In this document: piece by piece, positions 54,437-61,624 of the stretch
Layout of the letters: the number at the start of each line of letters is the position of its first letter
How positions within the stretch are numbered: the stretch's first letter is position 1
From: Paraburkholderia diazotrophica
GTDB taxonomy: Bacteria > Pseudomonadota > Gammaproteobacteria > Burkholderiales > Burkholderiaceae
Direction: 5' to 3'
Length of the DNA: 64,000 nt
Assembly: GCF_900108945.1 (NCBI RefSeq)
Contig: NZ_FNYE01000001.1
Location: forward strand, 248,001-312,000
Notes under the pieces: generated by a model
What the model saw: the letters and a program-made list of their open reading frames with translations, nothing else
What the model was told of the DNA's origin: nothing
Databases searched by the model: none
Made by a program: the position numbers and the translations under genes

Positions 54437-55135
54437 TCAGATCCTTTTGAATTCGACGACCCAGACCCACGGATTGGCCGCCCATGCACCATCGCCGTTG
54501 ATCCGGTCCCAAAGCGTCCTGAACGAATCGCGGGCATTGATGCAGATCAGTTCGTCGCACCGCTCGGTTGATCGCAGATAGTCTTTCCAGTACTCACCTT
54601 CGTTGCGCAGGCTCTCGACGCCTTCTGCGGCTGCATCGGCCTCGCTGATGCTCTGCAGGCGCTCGACGCGTACACCGGTGATTTCGAGGGTGATGCGCGA
54701 CGCCCATCGCGGCATGTGGATGGACGGCTTCCAACCCTGATGCAGGTTGTCTTCGAAGTCGACGTACTCAGGAATCGGACCGCCGTCGGCCCGGTATTCG
54801 CAGAACTCCGGCTTGTGATAGTCGGTGTCTGGGTCCCACGTGCCTTCTTCCCACATCGGCCCTTGCCACGTCTCGCGCACCCAGAGACGGTCGCCGGGTT
54901 CGCCGTAGGGACACTTGCTGCCCCATTCGCCGTCGTCGCTGTATGCGCCGAAGATCTCGGCGCCGGGCTCTTCGTCGCCAGTGCGCGTGATGACGGTCGG
55001 GTGATAGTGCGCAACGCGGATCGGCGAGACATCAGCAGGCGGCTGGTTCTTCACGATGCGGCGCGTCTGCGTCTTGCTTCCATCGAGCAGAGCACGCACC
55101 ATCGGGCCGCTGAAGAGGATCGGACGTTCTTTCAC
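54437..55135 (-). CDS. ASCH-like phage protein
   Basis: A 232-residue protein. ERPILFSGPMVRALLDGSKTQTRRIVK is the start of an ASCH-domain-like phage family; then PYGEPGDRLWVRETWQGP, and MPRWASRITLEITGVRVERLQSISEADAAAEGV, finishing NPWVWVVEFKRI. ASCH folds bind nucleic acid; some act as amidohydrolases on modified nucleosides such as N4-acetylcytidine. Whether this longer version does so is unknown. Four-base overlap with the next gene. Confidence 0.85.
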   Translation of the reverse strand: MKERPILFSGPMVRALLDGSKTQTRRIVKNQPPADVSPIRVAHYHPTVITRTGDEEPGAEIFGAYSDDGEWGSKCPYGEPGDRLWVRETWQGPMWEEGTWDPDTDYHKPEFCEYRADGGPIPEYVDFEDNLHQGWKPSIHMPRWASRITLEITGVRVERLQSISEADAAAEGVESLRNEGEYWKDYLRSTERCDELICINARDSFRTLWDRINGDGAWAANPWVWVVEFKRI

Positions 55136-55362
55136 GGCAGCGTCCTCCCGGTGACGTCCTGAACGTACTTGCGCATCAGCGCGACTGCCTCGTGCTCTTT
55201 TCCGAAGTAGAAGGCGTAAAAGACCTTTTCGAGATCTACTTTCGCCTCGTCCGTATCGCCCGCATATGGGATGTCCCGCTTGCGCATTTCCTTTGCGAGG
55301 TCATCGTCCGACATGTCATCCAGCACGTCTTGCGCATCGACATACACATTGACGTAGGGCAT
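55132..55362 (-). CDS. Small phage hypothetical protein
   Basis: A 76-residue acidic protein (MPYVNVYVDAQDVLDDMSDDDLAKEMRKRD ... KEHEAVALMRKYVQDVTGRTLP). The start MPYVNVYVDxxDVLDxxSDDxLxxE is shared with many phage proteins of unknown function. Four-base overlap with the ASCH-like gene. Intact. Confidence 0.8.
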   Translation of the reverse strand: MPYVNVYVDAQDVLDDMSDDDLAKEMRKRDIPYAGDTDEAKVDLEKVFYAFYFGKEHEAVALMRKYVQDVTGRTLP

Positions 55363-55363
55363 G

Positions 55364-56002
55364 TCAGGCCTCCACCGTGGCCTTAGCCGCGTCGTACTGG
55401 CGGATTGCCCAGGCGATGGCGTACAGATTCCAGATGAAGCGGAATGTGTATTCCTTGCAGCTCCACTCCCAGCAGTCTTCGAAAAGGCGCGGGAATTCGT
55501 CGTCGTGAAATTCCATTAGCGCATCGAAAGCGCGAACCTCGCCGTCATGCGAATGGTTCAGCACCTCATCGCGAATCCGTTCCATCAGTTCGGCGCGGCG
55601 CTCGTCCGTGATTTCGTACCCCTCCAGATGGCTCTCGATGTGATCGCGCACATGCCGCTCGAAGTTTTCTGCGTCGAACTCTCGCGCTTTCCCGTCGCCA
55701 TAACCATTGCAGTCCACCGCCTGAAGCTTTTCGCACCAGTAGCCTTCGTTGATGTACAGCTTGCTCGGGTCATTTCCTCGATCGGTGCGGAAGAATGCAA
55801 ACATGTCGGTCAGGCGCGAGAACACGTACGTCCCCATGTCACCCTTGATGCAGAGCGTTCCCGGCCACGTCAGGATTTCGAACCAGTACGCGCTATTGCC
55901 CGGCTGACGGAACATGATGTGACGGTCGACGCCGTTGTCGCGCAGGATCGTCATCTCATGGTGCGCGGTGTCTCGTTCGAATCGTTCTTGTGTGCAGGTC
56001 AT
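55364..56002 (-). CDS. Phage hypothetical protein
   Basis: A 212-residue protein from ATG 56002 (MTCTQERFERDTAHHEMTILRDNGVDRHIMFRQPGNSAYWFEILTWPGTLCIKGDMGTYVFSRL). This exact start is characteristic of a family in temperate phages of proteobacteria; the C-terminal CWEWSCKEYTFRFIWNLYAIAWAIRQYD is conserved too. No known activity. The longer frame upstream is a shadow. Confidence 0.85.
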   Translation of the reverse strand: MTCTQERFERDTAHHEMTILRDNGVDRHIMFRQPGNSAYWFEILTWPGTLCIKGDMGTYVFSRLTDMFAFFRTDRGNDPSKLYINEGYWCEKLQAVDCNGYGDGKAREFDAENFERHVRDHIESHLEGYEITDERRAELMERIRDEVLNHSHDGEVRAFDALMEFHDDEFPRLFEDCWEWSCKEYTFRFIWNLYAIAWAIRQYDAAKATVEA

Positions 56003-56078
56003 GTCAGTGTCCAAAAAAGAGTGGGCCAGTACTGCACCCACAAAGCGCCGGCTCGGGGGAGCCGCCGTGGTCGGAGAT

Positions 56079-56252
56079 CTATTCGTAGTAGCGCGGGTAG
56101 GGCGCTGCGTTGCTTTCGTGCTCGGGGAGGCGCTCGATCGTGAACGCGCTGTCATGCTTCGCGCCAGACTTCACGACCGCGATCGCTGCGACGCATACGC
56201 AGATCCCGACACCGCTCAGTACACCTAAAAGGAAAATGATGAACGATTCCAT
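56079..56252 (-). CDS. Very small phage membrane protein
   Basis: A 57-residue protein (MESFIIFLLGVLSGVGICVC, then AAIAVVKSGAK and an acidic tail ending PYPRYYE). One membrane segment of about 25 residues, then a short polar domain. The frame is clean and its sequence natural. No strong ribosome-binding site, but it is located in a series of small leftward genes. Function unknown. Confidence 0.6.
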   Translation of the reverse strand: MESFIIFLLGVLSGVGICVCVAAIAVVKSGAKHDSAFTIERLPEHESNAAPYPRYYE

Positions 56253-56270
56253 CGGTGAGTCTTTTCGGGA

Positions 56271-56396
56271 TCAGGTGCAGCGAATCACGCTGCAGCGTTG
56301 AAATTCGGCCGCGCGCTGATCTGACGCGGAGCACATGAGCAGGTAGAGCACGACGACAGCGGCGGCACCAGCCCAGATTCGAATCTGTTCGCGCAT
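56271..56396 (-). CDS. Very small phage membrane protein
   Basis: A 41-residue protein (MREQIRIWAGAAAVVVLYLL, then MCSASDQRAAEFQRCSVIRC and a final Thr). Its ATG shares one base with the stop of the preceding gene (TGATG), a strong translational-coupling signal. One membrane segment followed by a short Cys-containing tail. Function unknown. Confidence 0.55.
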   Translation of the reverse strand: MREQIRIWAGAAAVVVLYLLMCSASDQRAAEFQRCSVIRCT

Positions 56397-56599
56397 CACC
56401 ACACCTTAAGCAGGCGGCAGACGCCTTCGATGATGAAGGGCATAGCGGCGAGGGTCGCGAAGCAGAGCAGCGGGCGCTTCGTCGTGCGGCGCGAGTACTG
56501 CGCGAGCTCTTCGTCCGTGAGCGGCGGCATGCTGGCGAAGTACTCGACTTCGTCGACCATGCGCGACGCTGCGGAGTGCAGCGGGTGAATGGCTTCCAT
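56396..56599 (-). CDS. Small phage membrane-anchored protein
   Basis: A 67-residue protein from ATG 56599 (MEAIHPLHSAASRMVDEVEYFASM ... LLCFATLAAMPFIIEGVCRLLKVW); GTG 56608 would add three residues. AGGTG precedes the ATG. The last 22 residues form a membrane or amphipathic segment, and PPLTDEELAQYSRR is helical. Function unknown. Confidence 0.6.
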   Translation of the reverse strand: MEAIHPLHSAASRMVDEVEYFASMPPLTDEELAQYSRRTTKRPLLCFATLAAMPFIIEGVCRLLKVW

Positions 56600-56611
56600 C
56601 TCGATCACCTA

Positions 56612-56788
56612 TCAGCGAGGCACTACGAGTCGGCCGGCAGAGAACGCCACCTGTACGCGCGCCTTCGGGCAATGGGCCAGATCAGAGAGGGTGAGGACTA
56701 CGGTCGATCGACCGATGCTTGCGACGAAACGGCAATGGCCGTCGAGGCTTTTTGCAGCTGCACGTCGCATCGCTTTTCTGACGTTCAT
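56612..56788 (-). CDS. Small phage protein, first gene of the leftward operon
   Basis: A 58-residue basic protein (MNVRKAMRRAAAKSLDGHCR, then FVASIGRSTVVLTLSDLAHC, ending AGRLVVPR). GGAG stands six bases before the ATG. It is the first gene after the strong leftward promoter at 56910-56939, a place where phages put early anti-host or antitermination proteins, but no motif supports a role. Confidence 0.6.
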   Translation of the reverse strand: MNVRKAMRRAAAKSLDGHCRFVASIGRSTVVLTLSDLAHCPKARVQVAFSAGRLVVPR

Positions 56789-56909
56789 CTCTCACTCCAG
56801 ACGATCTGGTGGTGTGTGAGATGCGCTCTAAGTACAAGACACTGCTCTGCAATGTCCTGAGCTTAGGGCGCTCCGCACGTCCGCGCTGATGACTCAGCGC
56901 TTGAGACGA

Positions 56910-56939
56910 AGTATAGAAAACCTAGACAACTGTAGTCAA
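56910..56939 (-). promoter_or_regulatory. Leftward early promoter (PL-like) with overlapping operator
   Basis: On the minus strand TTGACT (56939-56934) and TATACT (56915-56910) with an 18-bp spacer: a strong sigma-70 promoter pointing into the leftward operon. The spacer and -10 contain GTCTAGGTTTTCTATAC, the motif shared with the cI/cro region, so the repressor should bind here. Confidence 0.85.
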
Positions 56940-57029
56940 GAAAATCAATACATGAAATTTGTAACAGCGCAATCGGTGCTGTGATGGCGTGGCCGGTGTA
57001 ACATCTTCGCCACTATAAAGGGGGCCAAA

Positions 57030-57281
57030 ATGTGGACGGCTGTCTGGTGGGGAATCGGGGTTCTGCTCGTCGTGATCGGCTACTTCGCGCTGCGCGAACT
57101 GGCCATGTGGATACGAGCTGCGGTGCTGTGGTATTGGAAGGTCGATGAGACCGTCGCGCTGCTCGCGGACATTCGGGATGAGTTACGTGCGTTGAACGCG
57201 CGGCAGGCCCGCGAGAGCGGAAACGGGAGAGTTACCCAGCTCCGCGTATCGGATTCTGATGGCAGATTCGAGCCGTATTAA
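57030..57281 (+). CDS. Small membrane protein of the immunity region
   Basis: An 83-residue protein. One N-terminal membrane segment (TAVWWGIGVLLVVIGYFAL), then REL-rich amphipathic and coiled residues DETVALLADIRDELRALNARQ. GGGGG stands before the ATG and TATAAA is 10 bases further up. It is transcribed toward the repressor gene and overlaps its end by four bases. A small lysogenically expressed membrane protein here could be a superinfection-exclusion factor, which is inference from position. Confidence 0.65.
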   Translation: MWTAVWWGIGVLLVVIGYFALRELAMWIRAAVLWYWKVDETVALLADIRDELRALNARQARESGNGRVTQLRVSDSDGRFEPY

Positions 57282-58153
57282 TCCGGGCGCCACATGGACG
57301 GCTTAGCGATTCCGGCTACGTAGTGAATCTTGTCGATCTCGGTCTCTTCGAGTGTGATCCGTCCATGGGTTTCATTGACTGACAGCAGTGTGTACCGTCC
57401 TGCGGCCTTGTATGCCAATTCCTTAATCATCACGCGACCGTCTTTCGATTTAACGAGGACTTCATCGCCCGGCTGAAACGGGTGGTTTGGTTCGATGATC
57501 ACGAACTCGCCGTGCTTGATGCGGGGCCGCATCGATTCTCCCGAGCACTCGATCGCATATGCGTCCGGGTCCGTTGTCGGCCAATCTATGTACCCATCAC
57601 CGTGACCGACCGGATATTCAACCTCCGCCCAGAAACCGTTGTCGCCCAGCTGAGCCATTCCCACCACCGCAAGTGCTTTTCTTTTGCCGAGTGCCTTCGG
57701 CCGGTACTCGTCGTTGTACTGGATAGCGGCCTTTTTCTCGCCCACGCGGGCTAGCACCCAGGCACTGTTGTAGCCAAAAACATTCTGGATAGCGACGGCT
57801 TCCACAATACTGATCGCCGCTCCCTTAAGCCATGACTCCACTCTCTCCAGAGGAATCTCGACTTTAGCAGCAAAAGCTGCTGCGTCCATGCCTGTTTCCG
57901 TCAGCATCTCCTGCACACGTTCAGCCACGTCTTTGCTGTCAAGGGTGGCCAACGCGGAGGCGCCTGGCTGAGAGTCCGGCATCGGGTACTTGGTAACGAC
58001 CGAAATCTCTTGGATCTGAGCATAGCTCGGCTCGTGCCTGCCATTTTCCCAAGCAGACACGTTTCCCTTGGTCACTCCGAGCTTTTCGCCGAGCTGTTCT
58101 TGTGTTAGGTCGGCTTTCTTGCGGGCGGACCTTATCCAGTTTCTCATTTCCAT
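57278..58153 (-). CDS. CI-like prophage repressor (XRE HTH plus S24 LexA-like peptidase)
   Basis: A 291-residue repressor from ATG 58153 (MEMRNWIRSARKKADLTQEQL). The first HTH (about 5-52) has LTQEQLGEKLGVTKGNVSAWENGRHEPS. A second HTH-like segment (about 76-135) reads DAAAFAAKVEIPLERVESWLKG. The C-terminal S24 domain has Ser207 in ECSGESMRPRIKHGEF and Lys244 in VMIKELAYK, 37 residues apart as in LexA. RecA-triggered self-cleavage would induce the prophage. A longer frame to 58246 would cover the promoters. The mRNA may be nearly leaderless. Confidence 0.93.
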   Translation of the reverse strand: MEMRNWIRSARKKADLTQEQLGEKLGVTKGNVSAWENGRHEPSYAQIQEISVVTKYPMPDSQPGASALATLDSKDVAERVQEMLTETGMDAAAFAAKVEIPLERVESWLKGAAISIVEAVAIQNVFGYNSAWVLARVGEKKAAIQYNDEYRPKALGKRKALAVVGMAQLGDNGFWAEVEYPVGHGDGYIDWPTTDPDAYAIECSGESMRPRIKHGEFVIIEPNHPFQPGDEVLVKSKDGRVMIKELAYKAAGRYTLLSVNETHGRITLEETEIDKIHYVAGIAKPSMWRPD

Positions 58154-58161
58154 GCGCGGAG

Positions 58162-58190
58162 GGTATAGGAAATCTAAACGCGACGGGTCG
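58162..58190 (-). promoter_or_regulatory. Putative repressor-maintenance promoter (PRM-like)
   Basis: Minus-strand TATACC (58167-58162) lies nine bases before the repressor ATG, so the transcript start would be within a few bases of the codon, as in lambda PRM. The -35 (CGACCC at 58190-58185) is poor, which fits an activated promoter. It overlaps operator copy GTATAGGAAATCTAAAC (58163-58179). Confidence 0.6.
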
Positions 58191-58198
58191 TGATTTTC

Positions 58199-58227
58199 TT
58201 TACTTTCAGGTCTAGAATCTCTATACT
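58199..58227 (+). promoter_or_regulatory. Rightward early promoter (PR-like) with overlapping operator
   Basis: TTTACT (58199-58204) and TATACT (58222-58227), spacer 17 bp, pointing to the Cro-like gene. The inverted operator GTCTAGAATCTCTATAC (58210-58226) covers the -10. It faces the copy at 58163-58179. Confidence 0.8.
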
Positions 58228-58260
58228 TGGTTCGGACATCACTCATTGCCCGACCTCCAC

Positions 58261-58578
58261 ATGAATAAGCACCCCGTAGCGATTGCCGCAGCCGAAGTAG
58301 GCGGCTTTAAAGCGCTTGCTGAAAAGCTCGGCGTCACGAAGGGCGCTGTTCATCAGTGGATGTCTCCGGGCCGCAAGGTGCCCATCGAACACTGTACCCC
58401 GATCGAGCAGGCTACCAACGGTATCGTAACTCGCCAGATGCTGCGCCCCGATGACTGGCAATCGATCTGGCCGGAGCTGGTCGAGCCGGCGAAGCAGGAT
58501 GCTTCCGACGATGTGCAGCCGCCTGTCGGTGGAGTGAAGAAGGGCAGCAAGTTGGCGCGAGCCAGCGCAGTTCAGTAG
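58261..58578 (+). CDS. Cro-like transcriptional regulator (YdaS-type)
   Basis: A 105-residue protein from ATG 58261. VAIAAAEVGGFKALAEKLGVTKGAVHQWMSPGRKVPIEHC is the YdaS/Cro-type helix-turn-helix, followed by PIEQATNGIVTRQMLRPDDW. A TTG at 58246 would add five residues. It is divergent from the repressor across the double operator, the classical Cro place, and would favour lytic transcription. The C-terminal 30 residues are flexible. Confidence 0.9.
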   Translation: MNKHPVAIAAAEVGGFKALAEKLGVTKGAVHQWMSPGRKVPIEHCTPIEQATNGIVTRQMLRPDDWQSIWPELVEPAKQDASDDVQPPVGGVKKGSKLARASAVQ

Positions 58579-58683
58579 TTCGGTCATGAAATGAAGGCGT
58601 CAATGCGACGCCTTCATTTGAAGTCTCGACCGAGTCGTAATTCCAGTTGGAATCCGGTTGTTTTTTTCTATAGGACCTAAACG

Positions 58684-59079
58684 ATGCAGATGGAACAAAC
58701 GCCGTATAAGGCCGCTGCACCTGTTCTGGAGCCCATGATGCGCGAAGGCCGTGCGTCGGCGAGGTTTTTGTCGCGCGAGCAGATCGCCGCATGCGCGTCT
58801 TTCCGTGATGCCGTTGTGCTCGCCTGGGAGAACCGGGCTGTGCGCGGCATGACGCAAAGAACGTGTGCCGAACTGCTCGACGTGCCGCCGTCGCACATGT
58901 CGAACATGCTCAACCGCGAAGCCGTCGATCGTCACGGGAAGCCTCGGCAGGATCTGCCAGCGCGTCTGGTCGCTGACTTCGAGCGTGTTGTGGGGAATCG
59001 CGCGGTGTCGCAATGGCTGTCGCGCATGGCGATGCTGACGCTGATGGAAGAGGTGATTCACAGACAGGAGACGCCATGA
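58684..59079 (+). CDS. Phage HTH regulator in CII position
   Basis: A 131-residue protein. The helix-turn-helix is VRGMTQRTCAELLDVPPSHMSNMLN, followed by DLPARLVADFERVVGNRAVSQWLSRMAML. Located after Cro like lambda cII, but the sequence is not CII itself. Starts ATG 58684 or 58690. It may act on promoters of lysogeny or replication. TTTTTTTCTATAGGACC before the ATG gives AGGA. Confidence 0.75.
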   Translation: MQMEQTPYKAAAPVLEPMMREGRASARFLSREQIAACASFRDAVVLAWENRAVRGMTQRTCAELLDVPPSHMSNMLNREAVDRHGKPRQDLPARLVADFERVVGNRAVSQWLSRMAMLTLMEEVIHRQETP

Positions 59080-59080
59080 A

Positions 59081-59272
59081 ATGACACATGACGAGGCTCT
59101 TCGCATAGGCCGACAGGCCGTAGAGGAAGCCCGGCAGCAGGTTGGGGGCAATTGCAAAGACGAACTGTTGAAAGGAATTGAAAAACAAGCATCAGAAAAG
59201 CCCGAAGTGGCAGAAGCATTCCGAGTTGTGGGCCATCTGCTACTCGATTCACATCAGGAAACGAAGCATTAA
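59081..59272 (+). CDS. Small phage hypothetical protein
   Basis: A 63-residue helical protein (MTHDEALRIGRQAVEEARQQVGGNCKDELLKGIEKQASEKPEVAEAFR). It begins one base after the preceding stop. Similar tiny helical proteins occur in phage early regions. A 136-bp gap follows with no supported gene. Confidence 0.6.
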   Translation: MTHDEALRIGRQAVEEARQQVGGNCKDELLKGIEKQASEKPEVAEAFRVVGHLLLDSHQETKH

Positions 59273-59408
59273 CAGGGATGGCCGCTGAGATACGCGGTCA
59301 TCTCGACGGGGATCAGAAGCTGATCTGCAACACAAGGCGATTGGAAAGCCAGCCGCCTTCTGTTTCCGATTAGTAGTCCTACGCGGCAGGCGCCGCAGGA
59401 GATCACCC

Positions 59409-59681
59409 ATGAAGAGTGCAGTTATGTCGATTCTCTCGGCGCTGATGTCGGCTGGCGCGAGCTTTACGCCGTATGCAAAGCAGGCGCGTCGCGCCGGCCA
59501 TCGTGCGGTCGGTGGAAGGCAATCGAGCAACCGCTACGGTTACCCGTTCATCGGCAAAAAAGAGCAGGAGCGCGCGAAGCGCTTCTACATGGTCGACACG
59601 CACCCGAGCGGCGCAATGCGCTCGGCGCCGACGATGCAGCAACACAGCAAGCGCTCGCACGCGCTTCGCCCCGTCAAGTAA
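59409..59681 (+). CDS. Phage hypothetical protein, basic
   Basis: A 90-residue, strongly basic protein (MKSAVMSILSALMSAGASFTPYAKQARRAGHRAVGGRQSSNRYGYPFIGKKEQ ... SKRSHALRPVK). CAGGAG stands seven bases before the ATG. The C-terminal half has a charge pattern suited to nucleic acid binding. Not recognised. Confidence 0.6.
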   Translation: MKSAVMSILSALMSAGASFTPYAKQARRAGHRAVGGRQSSNRYGYPFIGKKEQERAKRFYMVDTHPSGAMRSAPTMQQHSKRSHALRPVK

Positions 59682-59695
59682 CGACCGGAGTCGCC

Positions 59696-60007
59696 ATGGA
59701 GACCGAATTCATCAGCCCGCGCTCGGGCCGTCGCGTCCAGAGCACGCAGCAGGACGCCTATCACGGCCTTTCGGTCAAGGATCTGACTGCGGGCCAGAAG
59801 GTCGTGCTCGACGCGTTCAAAGCGGGAATCCCGCCGCTCACGCGTGAAGACATCGCTGCGATCACGAACAAAAAAATGGGCAGCGTCTGCGGCCGAGTGC
59901 GTGAGCTGATCGACGCAAAGCGCCTGTTCGTCGTCGGGACCCGCAAGGATCTCGCGACGCAGACGAGCCACCAGCTGCTCGATACCAAACCGGTAAAGGC
60001 CCAATGA
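59696..60007 (+). CDS. Phage winged-helix-like protein
   Basis: A 103-residue protein; residues 32-85 (GQKVVLDAFKAGIPPLTREDIAAITNKKMGSVCGRVRELIDAKRLFVVGTRKD) form a winged helix-turn-helix. It probably binds DNA in replication or control. Four-base ATGA overlap with the next gene. Confidence 0.75.
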   Translation: METEFISPRSGRRVQSTQQDAYHGLSVKDLTAGQKVVLDAFKAGIPPLTREDIAAITNKKMGSVCGRVRELIDAKRLFVVGTRKDLATQTSHQLLDTKPVKAQ

Positions 60008-60264
60008 GTTTCCATCTCGTCAATCTCGCGTGGCAACGCGACCTGCGCGCGGCACAGAAGATCGTGCTGCTGGCGCTCGCAGACTTCGCGCAGCAATCGA
60101 CGGGCGAGTGCTTCCCATCGATTCGTGTGCTCAGCGCGAAGTGCGGCCTGTCTGCGTCGGCTGTGCGCGCGCAGATCAAGTCGTTGCAGGCGGCCGGTCT
60201 GGTCGACGTCGAGGCGCAGGAAGACGGCATCGTTTACCGAGTGAAACTTGGAGCCGCCGCATGA
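60004..60264 (+). CDS. Helix-turn-helix protein (replication-initiator N-domain-like)
   Basis: An 86-residue protein: FHLVNLAWQRDLRAAQKIVLLALADFAQQSTGECFPSIRVLSAKCGLSASAVRAQIKSLQAAGLVDVEAQEDG. This is the winged-helix N-domain seen at the start of phage replication proteins. Here it is a free protein; the following gene starts with a similar domain, so this pair looks like a duplication. ATGA overlaps on both sides. Confidence 0.8.
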   Translation: MSFHLVNLAWQRDLRAAQKIVLLALADFAQQSTGECFPSIRVLSAKCGLSASAVRAQIKSLQAAGLVDVEAQEDGIVYRVKLGAAA

Positions 60265-61067
60265 GCATCCAAGCGATGGTCTGGGCGATGGACCAAGAGA
60301 TCGTCGCGAGCCCGACGGCGCGCCACGTGCTGCTTGTGTTGGCAAACTACGCCGACGTGAATGGCAAGGCGGCGTTCCCGTCCGCCGACACGCTAGTGCG
60401 TCAAACGGGCCTGTCCGAGCGCGCAGTGCGCAACAAGCTTGCCGAAATGGAAGAACTCGGCGTCATAACGCGCGGGAATCAGGCAGTTGTGCAGGCCTAT
60501 ATCGACCGTGGCGATCGCCGTCCGATTTCCTACGATCTGGCAATGCCGCAGGAAGAAAAACGGGGTGCATCTGGTGCACCCCGTAAACAACGGGGTGCAC
60601 GTGGTTCCGTAACGGGGTGCACGTCGTTCCAAGACGGGGTGCACGTGGTTCCAGAACGGGGTGCACCACGTGCACCCAATACGTCCTTTAACCCGTCCAT
60701 TAATCCGTCAGTTAACCAAGAGCATACGGACGCTGCGCGTCCTACACGCTCGCAACGCGGTTCGACGACGAAGACGGTGAAGACTGAACTGCCCACCGAC
60801 TTCGCAATCAGCGAACGAGTTCGTGCTTGGGCCGCTGGAAACGGCCACACGCAGCTTGAGCAGCATTTCGCTGCTTTCGTCACCAAGGCGCGCGCAAATG
60901 GCTATCGCTACGCGAGCTGGGATGACGCGTTCATGGAAGCCGTTCGTGCCGATTGGGCGCAGCTGTCGCGCCGCGGTGGCCATCAAGGCTCGCGCAATGA
61001 CCGGAGCGCCGCCGCAGCCGCGATCTTCCCCACACGCACCACGACGCAGGAGTACATCGATGTCTGA
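60261..61067 (+). CDS. Phage replication protein (lambda O-like)
   Basis: A 268-residue protein. Residues 3-85 are a winged helix (VWAMDQEIVASPTARHVLLVLANYADVNGKAAFPSADTLVRQTGLSERAVRNKLAEMEELGVI). A basic, Gly/Pro-rich linker (about 100-150) is encoded by the iteron DNA. The C-terminal domain has TELPTDFAISERVRAWAAGNGHTQLEQHFAAFVTKARANGYRYASWDDAF, a DnaT-like segment that contacts helicase or loader. It binds the origin inside its own gene. Confidence 0.85.
   Translation: MSIQAMVWAMDQEIVASPTARHVLLVLANYADVNGKAAFPSADTLVRQTGLSERAVRNKLAEMEELGVITRGNQAVVQAYIDRGDRRPISYDLAMPQEEKRGASGAPRKQRGARGSVTGCTSFQDGVHVVPERGAPRAPNTSFNPSINPSVNQEHTDAARPTRSQRGSTTKTVKTELPTDFAISERVRAWAAGNGHTQLEQHFAAFVTKARANGYRYASWDDAFMEAVRADWAQLSRRGGHQGSRNDRSAAAAAIFPTRTTTQEYIDV
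60561..60667 (+). other. Iteron array: probable phage replication origin
   Basis: CGGGGTGCAC and close variants begin at 60591, 60613, 60635 and 60657, exactly 22 bp apart; extended units read CGGGGTGCACGTGGTTCC. One more copy is at 60561, with an inverted TGCACCCCG at 60575-60583, and another inverted GTGCAC after the last. It lies inside the O-like gene, as in lambda. Confidence 0.8.
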
Positions 61068-61581
61068 CGCAATCGACGAAGTGCAGATCCGCCGTTTGTT
61101 CATGCTGCTTCACGGCATGTACGGCAACTCGGTACTCGACAAATATCGGATCGGCCAGGTTGACGATGACGGCGAGGACGTCGGTATGAAGTCGGCCCGC
61201 TCGGTCTGGCTCAACGGCCTGCGCGAATTCCCGCAACCGATCGTCATGAAGGCGCTGGCGAAGTGCACGGAAAAGCACAAGACATTTCCGCCGACGTTGC
61301 CTGAGTTCCGCGACATCTGCAAATCACTGATGCCGCGCCAGTGGACGGCCGGTACAGAAGCGCCGCGACTGGAGATGAGTGAGGCATTGCGCTCCGAACA
61401 GGTCCAGCGTGCCCGCCGAGCGATCGCCGAGACGCGCTTGCAACGTGAGGGCGGCATCCGGACGAGCGAGGGCATCAAGGGGCTGCACGTGTTGATTGCG
61501 AAGGCAGTCGGCCATGCCGGCGGCGATGAAGCGGCGACGCTCCTGCGTCTCGATGCGATGCCGATGAGGGCGCGGGCATGA
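61060..61581 (+). CDS. Phage replication protein P-like
   Basis: A 173-residue protein from ATG 61060, overlapping the O-like gene by eight bases. SVWLNGLREFPQPIVMKALAKCTEKHKTFPPTLPEFRDICKSLMP follows the pattern of phage P-type helicase-loading proteins (the PPxLPEF element). The C-terminal half is helical. It probably brings host DnaB to the iterons. Not a DnaC ATPase: no Walker motif. Confidence 0.65.
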   Translation: MSDAIDEVQIRRLFMLLHGMYGNSVLDKYRIGQVDDDGEDVGMKSARSVWLNGLREFPQPIVMKALAKCTEKHKTFPPTLPEFRDICKSLMPRQWTAGTEAPRLEMSEALRSEQVQRARRAIAETRLQREGGIRTSEGIKGLHVLIAKAVGHAGGDEAATLLRLDAMPMRARA

Positions 61582-61624
61582 TCGTGGCGTGCAACCTGAC
61601 GCCGGTCCGTTGGGAGCCGAAGCA

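Noticed and set aside
56589..56819. Plus-strand frames in the head of the leftward operon.
   Set aside because: The minus strand has a 58-residue gene with GGAG and matching operon direction; plus frames lack start signals.
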